DNA from: a virus
DNA length: 31,876 nt
IMG/VR virus record: IMGVR_UViG_3300030328_001273
Coordinates: 1-31,876 of that record
Strand: one strand, 5' to 3'
Made by a program: the position numbers and the translations under genes. A model generated the notes under the pieces. The model did not search any database, was not told where the DNA came from, and saw nothing but the letters and a program-made list of their open reading frames with translations. Below are positions 23,164-28,536 of the stretch, one piece after another. Position 1 is the first letter of the stretch, and each line of letters opens with the position of its first letter.

Positions 23164-23175
23164 CTATTCCCCCAA
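23164..23175 (-). other. Candidate programmed -1 ribosomal frameshift site
   Basis: The end of the first chaperone reads TTG GGG GAA TAG on the minus strand. Five G in a row let the GGG-decoding tRNA re-pair after a -1 step, and the -1 frame then stays open into the 22715 gene. The second codon does not re-pair perfectly, so this is weaker than lambda's GGGAAAG. Confidence 0.5.
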
Positions 23176-23418
23176 GCGTTGGTGTTCCTGTACTGCTAAT
23201 GATAATTCATTTTTTTCATCATCCGTTAAGGACTTAAGAAATTTATCATCAGAACCTTCAACACCTTTTCTAATCCATGCAGTTCTTGCTTTAGCTAAAT
23301 TGGCTATGCCTACTATTTCATTTCCCTCATATCTCATTTGAGGAATATCATTGCAATAATCCATATCATCAATAGACATCTCTTTTAATTTGACTTCTTT
23401 TCCTGTAGATAACTTCAT
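23164..23418 (-). CDS. Tail assembly chaperone first part (G-type)
   Basis: The protein has 84 residues, begins MKLSTGKEVKLKEMSIDD and is charged and helical, with SLTDDEKNELSLAVQEHQRLGE at the end. Small size, position between tail tube and tape measure, and the frameshift arrangement support a lambda G-like tail chaperone. There is no direct family motif visible. It starts 3 bases after the tail-tube stop. Confidence 0.6.
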   Translation of the reverse strand: MKLSTGKEVKLKEMSIDDMDYCNDIPQMRYEGNEIVGIANLAKARTAWIRKGVEGSDDKFLKSLTDDEKNELSLAVQEHQRLGE

Positions 23419-23420
23419 TA

Positions 23421-24440
23421 TTATGCTAAGTCAATGTTAAAAAGATTAGCGCCAGTTTCGTCATTTACGCCTTTCATAGATACGTCTAACATCATCATAT
23501 CCCCTTCATTGAATGCCACATCTGTAAATACTGCATCAGGTAAATAAATTGATGTATCAGTTGCTGTACTTTGCGTTAATGCAAGCATATTACCTTCCGT
23601 AGCCGCACTTTGAGTATTGAAGTCATCATACAGCCCTCTAGTAACTGAATCATATTTTACTGTAGCTTCAGCAGTAGCGGAAAACTCCTCACCTCTTCCA
23701 AAGCATTTATAGCCTCTGGTTTGAAATCCAGTGTATATTGCTGGATGCTCTAAAGTAAAATTAAATGAATTAAGAATTGCATCAGTTGCCCCAACCTTAA
23801 CTGTAGTAAGATTGGACATCGCTAATGATGATGTTCCAAATACAGTTCCAGCAGGGGTTTGTGTATTATTTGTAATCGGTTGTAAACCAGTAGATATAGT
23901 TGCACTAAATTTATACTGACCACCATCTGTCCCAGCATCTGCTGATATAGAAAAGCTAGTTACTAAGCAACCTCTTAGTATTGTATTATATCCATCAGAA
24001 GTATCTGGAGGTGCTAAAACAAGAGTAAATGTTTTATTTGAACCAGATTCGCCATATTTACCACTTGTACCAGTGTGTGTCGAACTTGCAACAACTACAT
24101 CTGCATAGCTCGTATCTAAGTTTTGACCAGCGACACTTTGCATTAACATTAATGTACCAACATCTTTGTGATATACCCCTGAAAGTGTTACTTCTGTAGC
24201 CTTCATAGCATTATCTTGAAAGAAATCATTTTTACTTAAAGTCCTCCCACTTCTTGTTCGAACATTTAATACTTGGTTTGGTGAAATACTTGGGAACGCT
24301 ACAGAGTCTACGTCTAGTTGATATAAAGAACCTGTAATTGCAGGAGCATTGGGGCTTCCGCTATTATAAGCATTACCTAATGTAGTCTCTTCAATTATCC
24401 ATGCTTTAAAATCTTTTGGTGAAAATACTGCGTCAGCCAT
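23421..24440 (-). CDS. Major tail (tube) protein
   Basis: The protein has 339 residues and AAAGGAGATGAATA before ATG. It is beta-rich, with many S, T and G residues (TEVTLSGVYHKDVGTL, SFSISADAGTDGGQYKFSATI, FNFTLEHPAIYTGFQTRG), as in siphovirus tube proteins. Its position (terminator, small gene, tube, chaperones, tape measure) fits exactly. It would stack as hexameric rings around the tape measure. A capsid protein is less likely because tape measure and chaperones follow directly. Confidence 0.7.
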   Translation of the reverse strand: MADAVFSPKDFKAWIIEETTLGNAYNSGSPNAPAITGSLYQLDVDSVAFPSISPNQVLNVRTRSGRTLSKNDFFQDNAMKATEVTLSGVYHKDVGTLMLMQSVAGQNLDTSYADVVVASSTHTGTSGKYGESGSNKTFTLVLAPPDTSDGYNTILRGCLVTSFSISADAGTDGGQYKFSATISTGLQPITNNTQTPAGTVFGTSSLAMSNLTTVKVGATDAILNSFNFTLEHPAIYTGFQTRGYKCFGRGEEFSATAEATVKYDSVTRGLYDDFNTQSAATEGNMLALTQSTATDTSIYLPDAVFTDVAFNEGDMMMLDVSMKGVNDETGANLFNIDLA

Positions 24441-24619
24441 TATTCATCTCCTTTTTTTGAAGTAGATTTTACTTCTTCATATTTGCCATGCATCTCTGCT
24501 GGAACTTTATCCATCTCTACTGCTTGTCCTTGATTAAGGGCAATCCAGTTATCATATTGTAATCCACAATGGTTATTACCTGATGATAATTGCTCACCCT
24601 TCTTTAGTTTTATTTTCAT
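24440..24619 (-). CDS. 59-residue tail-operon protein
   Basis: ATG at 24619 follows GGAGTAGGGT on the minus strand, and the stop overlaps the tail-tube ATG (TAATG). The sequence MKIKLKKGEQLSSGNNHCG is followed by an acidic-basic mix ending KSTSKKGDE. No family is recognised. Tight coupling to the tube gene on one side and short spacing to the terminator gene support a real gene. Confidence 0.6.
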   Translation of the reverse strand: MKIKLKKGEQLSSGNNHCGLQYDNWIALNQGQAVEMDKVPAEMHGKYEEVKSTSKKGDE

Positions 24620-24637
24620 ACCCTACTCCTTATTACT

Positions 24638-25072
24638 TTAAGATATGTTGCCTAAATACATCCCTCTCCATTCCCATCTTATAACATTTAAACCATCAAT
24701 AGCCTCTTCAGCTGTTTCTTTTTGATTGATTCTGTTTGTTTCTAGCCTTCCATTAAAGAATGTATTAGATTGATTTTGAAAAAATAATGCTTCGATGTGT
24801 GATACTTGGCGAAGTATATGCTCCCAAGTATCCTTTTTTACTTGATGTTCTTTAAAAGTATAGGATACATCAACGATATACTCTCGTAATTCCGCTGTTG
24901 TCATCCTTTCAATTAAATCTGTACCTACGGGGTTTAACCTTATAGATTGATTACCCATGTCTTTAAAATCTCCAGTATATACTGGAATGCTACCAGAAAA
25001 TTCATTATTTAAAAAAGTCCTGATAGTATCTAAAATTTTTGTTTCCCAGATATTTGTAAAACTAATTGGCAT
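24638..25072 (-). CDS. Tail terminator / tail completion protein
   Basis: The protein has 144 residues. A helical start (MPISFTNIWETKILDTIRTFLN) leads to strands around S-I-R-L-N-P-V-G-T-D-L-I-E and R-E-Y-I-V-D-V-S-Y-T-F, then a helix VSHIEALFFQN, the order seen in lambda gpU-type terminators. It would cap the tail tube and join it to the head. It overlaps the adaptor stop by one base. Assignment by fold pattern and context. Confidence 0.6.
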   Translation of the reverse strand: MPISFTNIWETKILDTIRTFLNNEFSGSIPVYTGDFKDMGNQSIRLNPVGTDLIERMTTAELREYIVDVSYTFKEHQVKKDTWEHILRQVSHIEALFFQNQSNTFFNGRLETNRINQKETAEEAIDGLNVIRWEWRGMYLGNIS

Positions 25073-26022
25073 TATCTTCTAGTCATGTTAATTGAATAAG
25101 GCATACCTGCATCTTCCAATGATTCATTTTTACCAAAAAATTCTATTTCCCATTTATCATTTATGGTTGCTGTATCTGCTGTATCTCCAGCAAATCGTAA
25201 CTGTACTCCTCCAGCTAATGTTTGATATTGTCCATTGATAATATCAATATAATCTGCTGTAGTGCCATTATTCATTCTTTCAGCTCCTAAGTTATCGCCA
25301 TCTTTTAACCATACTGAATATTTAGCAGTTCCTAAAGCACCTGCTGTTGTAATTTTTACACCAATTCTATCGTATATATCGTGGTAAGAACCCCTTGTGT
25401 CTACAATCCTTAAGCTACCACTGACTGAGACTTCTCTTATTACTCCATGGGTTGAGTCTCCAGTAACTTGCCATGAGAGCTTTGTAGTTCCATCATTTAA
25501 GGCAAGTATATTACTCTCAGCCTCTTCAAATAATGTATTACCAATCTCTGAAGTGGGATTGTTTGCTCTAATTAAAAAATAACACGCTAATAATGCTGTA
25601 GTCCTAACTAAGATATAATCGTAATTACCATCTTTGTCTTTGAATTGTTTTCTGGGTAGCCTGCCGTCAAGCCTAGAATCAAGGTACTTTTCAGCGTTTG
25701 ATATATAGCGTGTTTTCAACGTTGCCCAATCATCCCCAGACTCCATTAACATATCATTTGGGTTTACTGAGCTATTATAGTAGTAGGTAGCATCTAAGGT
25801 TGATTCATAGAACCATTCCCCATTAGAATTAACTTCCCCACTATTAGCTTGAGCTGAACCTAGGTCTTGACCATTAGCAAAAAGCTGAGTCACTAGACCG
25901 CAATTATCGGCTCTATATAAGTTAGTGCTATGGACTACCCAGCCATAAATATTTGTTTTTGTATCAAAATCATCTATTGATGGGAATACATCCTTTAAAT
26001 CTCTATCTGTGCAATATGCCAT
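25072..26022 (-). CDS. Head-tail adaptor, Mu gp36 (DUF1320)-like with large insertion
   Basis: The protein has 316 residues against about 140-150 in the usual family. The start MAYCTDRDLKDVFPS and the later RYISNAEKYLDSRLDGRLP, with a late YFLIRANNPTSEIGNTLFEEAE, are family-like. Residues 22-95 between them are an aromatic-rich insertion, and a beta-rich extension of about 120 residues follows. Adaptors sit between portal and tail. AGG precedes ATG. Why it lies in the tail operon and not beside the portal is not clear. Confidence 0.6.
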   Translation of the reverse strand: MAYCTDRDLKDVFPSIDDFDTKTNIYGWVVHSTNLYRADNCGLVTQLFANGQDLGSAQANSGEVNSNGEWFYESTLDATYYYNSSVNPNDMLMESGDDWATLKTRYISNAEKYLDSRLDGRLPRKQFKDKDGNYDYILVRTTALLACYFLIRANNPTSEIGNTLFEEAESNILALNDGTTKLSWQVTGDSTHGVIREVSVSGSLRIVDTRGSYHDIYDRIGVKITTAGALGTAKYSVWLKDGDNLGAERMNNGTTADYIDIINGQYQTLAGGVQLRFAGDTADTATINDKWEIEFFGKNESLEDAGMPYSINMTRR

Positions 26023-26069
26023 ATTAAACCTAATTTAGTCTTCTGTTATTTCTTATACAAGGGTAATAA

Positions 26070-26085
26070 AGTTAAATGTTTAACT
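26070..26085. promoter_or_regulatory. 16-bp palindrome, copy 9 (TG centre)
   Basis: AGTTAAATGTTTAACT lies 2 bases after the endolysin stop codon and 47 bases before the adaptor start on the minus strand, in the gap dividing the lysis cassette from the tail genes. Confidence 0.7.
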
Positions 26086-26087
26086 TT

Positions 26088-26468
26088 TTAATCTCTAATT
26101 TCAATATGAACTAAATCATCAAAATTATTATCCTTTGTTTCTCCATCAGAGTCCCAATCACCTCCAAACCTTACATTTAAGTTAAGCTGTTTAGCAATTC
26201 CTCTGACCATTCCACCCATGTAGTAAAACCTATCTCTATCTTCCCAGTCTATTGGGTATGGGGCAATATCTACAGCTTTACCTTCCATATGCCTAGAGTA
26301 TTTTACTTTTGTTGCCCCTTTCTTTAAGAGTTCTTCTTGTCTTTCAGCAGAACGGAGTCCTTCTATCACAGTAATATCCATCAACTTTATTAATTCATTT
26401 AACACATTAACCAATCTAGTATCTACGCCTTTTAATCTAGCCAGACTCCGTTTGCCGAATTTATACAT
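26088..26468 (-). CDS. Endolysin, M15-type L-alanyl-D-glutamate peptidase
   Basis: The protein has 126 residues with AGAGGAAATA before ATG. The active-site motif S-R-H-M-E-G-K-A-V-D (H60, D67) and D-L-V-H-I-E (H121) gives the three zinc ligands of the VanY/M15 family. GLRSAERQEELLKKG is the usual preceding helix. It would cleave the L-Ala-D-Glu peptide bond in peptidoglycan, as the T5-type endolysin does. No signal peptide is seen, so a holin is needed. It ends the lysis cassette. Confidence 0.88.
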   Translation of the reverse strand: MYKFGKRSLARLKGVDTRLVNVLNELIKLMDITVIEGLRSAERQEELLKKGATKVKYSRHMEGKAVDIAPYPIDWEDRDRFYYMGGMVRGIAKQLNLNVRFGGDWDSDGETKDNNFDDLVHIEIRD

Positions 26469-26548
26469 TATTTCCTCTTTTTCTTCTTGAGCTTTCTTTT
26501 TTTTGTTGGCTTTGCTTTGGTAAAACCATACCCCTTACCTTTAGGCAT
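26468..26548 (-). CDS. 26-residue polybasic peptide
   Basis: ATG overlaps the stop of the upstream gene (TAATG) and its stop overlaps the endolysin ATG in the same way. The peptide MPKGKGYGFTKAKPTKKRKL ends in KKKKRK, with 13 Lys or Arg in 26 residues. Short MPKGKG-type peptides recur in phages. It may be a cationic membrane-active peptide or bind nucleic acid; both are inference. The strict double overlap supports translation. Confidence 0.5.
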   Translation of the reverse strand: MPKGKGYGFTKAKPTKKRKLKKKKRK

Positions 26549-26736
26549 TATTTCGCCCCAAAAACTTTGGAGAAGAAACCTTTCTTTTTCTTCTTACCTT
26601 TTTGAGAAACTTTCTTTCCCTTTTTTTTCTTTTTCTTTACTTCAGAGCTAGCTACAATATATTCATCTACTTGAAGTGTATCTACTTGCTCTGCGTATAA
26701 AGAACCGCTAAGTAATACAATTGCAACTAAATTCAT
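26548..26736 (-). CDS. Secreted polybasic peptide of the lysis cassette
   Basis: The protein has 62 residues. A signal peptide-like start MNLVAIVLLSGSLYAEQ (A-x-A-like end at L-Y-A) precedes an acidic middle (VDTLQVDEYIVAS) and a tail with two runs of Lys and KGFFSKVFGAK at the end. Exported cationic peptides can disrupt the outer membrane, so a disruptin-like or spanin-replacing role is plausible. Its ATG overlaps the previous stop (TGATG). No family is recognised with certainty. Confidence 0.55.
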   Translation of the reverse strand: MNLVAIVLLSGSLYAEQVDTLQVDEYIVASSEVKKKKKKGKKVSQKGKKKKKGFFSKVFGAK

Positions 26737-26966
26737 CAGTCAGCCTCCATATCCATTGACACAGCTAAGAAATCAGTCATAGCATCTACACAAACAACTA
26801 AGATTTCTTTTTGCTTTGCATCGTCATACTCTTTCCAATCTGGCAACTTTTTTGCTATTGCTTCAGCTATCTTCTCTTCCGTTTTAGGGTCTTGAAGATT
26901 CTTTACTTGCTCTTTCATTAAATCTTTTGCAAGATTTTTAGCAAACTTGATAATGAGTTTCTTCAT
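26736..26966 (-). CDS. Helical protein of the lysis cassette, unknown
   Basis: The protein has 76 residues. A basic amphipathic start MKKLIIKFAKNLAKDLMKEQ is followed by a helical acidic part, KLPDWKEYDDAKQKEILVVC, ending in DFLAVSMDMEAD. No membrane span is clear. Its stop overlaps the next gene's start and its own start overlaps the 26963 gene (ATGA). The amphipathic N-terminus could associate with membrane. No family is recognised. Confidence 0.6.
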   Translation of the reverse strand: MKKLIIKFAKNLAKDLMKEQVKNLQDPKTEEKIAEAIAKKLPDWKEYDDAKQKEILVVCVDAMTDFLAVSMDMEAD

Positions 26967-27100
26967 ATTTTATCCTTTATTTTTATTGTTAAATACACTA
27001 TTGACATCAATGCAACTACGCATTGAAGTAGTAAATTCATTTCAGCTAAGTATGCTCCATAATTTGCAAAACTAATTGATGCTACTTTTAAACTATCCAT
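26963..27100 (-). CDS. 45-residue membrane protein, holin candidate
   Basis: ATG at 27100 overlaps the stop of the upstream gene (TAATG), and its stop overlaps the next ATG. The peptide starts MDSLKVASISFANYGAYLAE. A hydrophobic span follows (NLLLQCVVALMSIVYLTI) and a short basic tail KIKDKI. It resembles small single-span lysis-type proteins. It is too short for an annotated holin family but is in the right neighbourhood. Confidence 0.55.
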   Translation of the reverse strand: MDSLKVASISFANYGAYLAEMNLLLQCVVALMSIVYLTIKIKDKI

Positions 27101-27417
27101 TAATGTTTCCCATTTATACGGCTCATAGAGCCTTTTATTTCAGATACTTGTTTGTCTAAATCATTGATTTCTTTCGTTATTGCATCAAACTTTCTATCTA
27201 GTTTATCATCAGATGTGTTCCATCTACCAATAAGTTTGATAATCATACCTTCTATGTTTTCTATGCTTTCAGACTGACCCCTATTTTCTATCTTTAAATC
27301 TTCTAAAGTTGATTGTTGCTGTGCTGACTTATTAGATAGCGACACTACGAGATAGACAAACATAGCTCCCACTATGCCTATCATACCTGCCTCCCCGTAT
27401 ATTGCCATAAAATCCAC
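27100..27417 (-). CDS. Membrane-anchored coiled-coil protein (holin or spanin-like)
   Basis: The protein has 105 residues. One N-terminal membrane span (AIYGEAGMIGIVGAMFVYLV, residues 5-24) is followed by an about 80-residue charged, Gln- and Glu-rich coiled coil with repeated I and L heptads. It could be an inner-membrane spanin or a BhlA/XhlA-like holin. It overlaps the following membrane gene, and starts one base from the 27417 gene stop. Confidence 0.55.
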   Translation of the reverse strand: MDFMAIYGEAGMIGIVGAMFVYLVVSLSNKSAQQQSTLEDLKIENRGQSESIENIEGMIIKLIGRWNTSDDKLDRKFDAITKEINDLDKQVSEIKGSMSRINGKH

Positions 27418-27641
27418 TATTTAACCTCCACATTTTCATATTCTTCATGCTTATAACACCAATTTTCACCCTCTATGATATTCCGATACCAATGTACCTC
27501 ATCCTGATGGTCTTTAATATGGTGGAAAATTGTGCTATCTGAATCTGTTAATTGATAGCCTCCAACTGACCATTGACCATTACACGAGCAAGTAATGGCA
27601 CTAAGGAGCATAGCAAAAGTAAATACATAATAATAATACAT
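27417..27641 (-). CDS. Small secreted or membrane-anchored protein, 74 residues
   Basis: The preferred start MYYYYVFTFAMLLSAITCSC has AGG upstream; a 7-residue longer form from 27662 lacks a site. The N-terminus looks like a signal sequence with a Cys at its end (A-I-T-C, not an ideal lipobox). The mature part is acidic and His/Trp-rich with HHIKDHQDEVHWYRNII. If lipidated it could be an outer-membrane spanin pairing with the 27100 product, but this is inference. Confidence 0.5.
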   Translation of the reverse strand: MYYYYVFTFAMLLSAITCSCNGQWSVGGYQLTDSDSTIFHHIKDHQDEVHWYRNIIEGENWCYKHEEYENVEVK

Positions 27642-27710
27642 ACGCCTATCGTCTTTAAGCATATATAAAAGTATAAAATACTTTAATATCGTAACTAGTT
27701 GATTGATTTT

Positions 27711-28001
27711 TCATAATATTTTTGCTATCCCATTTTCTAATTTATGTTTGCCTATTACCAATCTTCCATGCCCATCTTTGTGTTTTTTGGCACATTCTGC
27801 TACATAATATTCTTCAATAGTTTTAAAACTGTTACTTTTTTTCACAACTTCTCCATCTACGTCAATAAAATATGCATGAGATGAAGGGTAAGTCAAAGTC
27901 TCTTTAGTTCCATCTGAGTAAGTCTTAGTGCGAGTTGCACTTGGAGTTGTGTTTTTATGGATTCTAATTCTATGACCTTGACTGCACCTTCTAATAATCA
28001 T
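27711..28001 (-). CDS. Hypothetical protein, 96 residues
   Basis: The protein begins MIIRRCSQGHRIRIHKN, with basic strands, a Y-S-D-G-T-K-E segment, then SSHAYFIDVDGEVVKKS and a basic C-terminus with H-K-D-G-H-G-R. Two Cys (C6, C70) and several His could bind a metal. No family is recognised. It lies between fibre-side genes and the lysis cassette, with a 48-base gap that holds nothing recognisable before the next gene. Confidence 0.6.
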   Translation of the reverse strand: MIIRRCSQGHRIRIHKNTTPSATRTKTYSDGTKETLTYPSSHAYFIDVDGEVVKKSNSFKTIEEYYVAECAKKHKDGHGRLVIGKHKLENGIAKIL

Positions 28002-28002
28002 T

Positions 28003-28227
28003 TTATGCTTTAACCTCTGGTTCAGCGTTTAATGATTCACGAAGCATATTTATAAATGCCTCTTTACCAACAGCTAATTGGTCAGCCATAAACTGATTTG
28101 TGCTTTGTTTATTTTGTAAATCATTAATGTGATTTAGCATTGATTTTTGTTCATCAGTCATATCCTCAATCACATAGTCTTTATCATCAAGGTTTAAGAC
28201 TGGCTTTTCTTTTTCTTTTTTAGCCAT
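28003..28227 (-). CDS. Small acidic phage protein (DUF6447-like)
   Basis: The protein has 74 residues. MAKKEKEKPVLNLDDKDYVI is followed by TDEQKSMLNHINDLQNKQ and FMADQLAVGKEAFINML, a helical pattern with D-E-Q-K..H-I-x-D-L-Q that recalls small marine-phage proteins grouped as DUF6447. The function is not known. It lies 22 bases after the 28250 gene, with AAGGAGTCAATA as the ribosome site. Confidence 0.5.
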   Translation of the reverse strand: MAKKEKEKPVLNLDDKDYVIEDMTDEQKSMLNHINDLQNKQSTNQFMADQLAVGKEAFINMLRESLNAEPEVKA

Positions 28228-28249
28228 TATTGACTCCTTTGTTTGTTGT

Positions 28250-28534
28250 TTAAAGTGCTTTAAAATCTGTAATCATCTTAGCTAATTCATTACTTTCTGC
28301 TTTTGCTTTAGCAACTTCTGCGTCATACCTAGCTTTTTCTTGTTCTAAGTAGGATAACGACATTTCTCTTACTAAATCACTAAGGGCTTCACCAGTATTT
28401 GCATCAAATCTTTTTTGAACTAGATTGACATAAGCCTCAGATGTTACGTTACCATTGCTATCTTTAACTTCATCTACCTTAGTAAGTGAAACTTTACCAG
28501 ATGTTTTTAAGGTGCTATAATTAGACCATTCCAT
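28250..28534 (-). CDS. Hypothetical protein next to the tail fibre
   Basis: The protein has 94 residues: strands at the N-terminus (NYSTLKTSGKVSLTKVDEV, then TSEAYVNLVQKRFD) and a long charged helix in the second half (MSLSYLEQEKARYDAEVAKA). It starts 2 bases after the fibre stop. It could be a fibre-associated or fibre-assembly protein by position; no family is recognised. Confidence 0.6.
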   Translation of the reverse strand: MEWSNYSTLKTSGKVSLTKVDEVKDSNGNVTSEAYVNLVQKRFDANTGEALSDLVREMSLSYLEQEKARYDAEVAKAKAESNELAKMITDFKAL

Positions 28535-28536
28535 AT

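Noticed and set aside
4295-26085. Palindromes as rho-independent terminators
   Set aside because: The stems are almost all A-T, with no room for a good loop and only short T runs; two copies are inside genes.
4295-26085. Palindromes as ParB parS sites
   Set aside because: Size and CG centre fit, but the bases differ from the parS consensus (TGTTTCACGTGAAACA) at several positions and no ParA/ParB gene is seen in the window.
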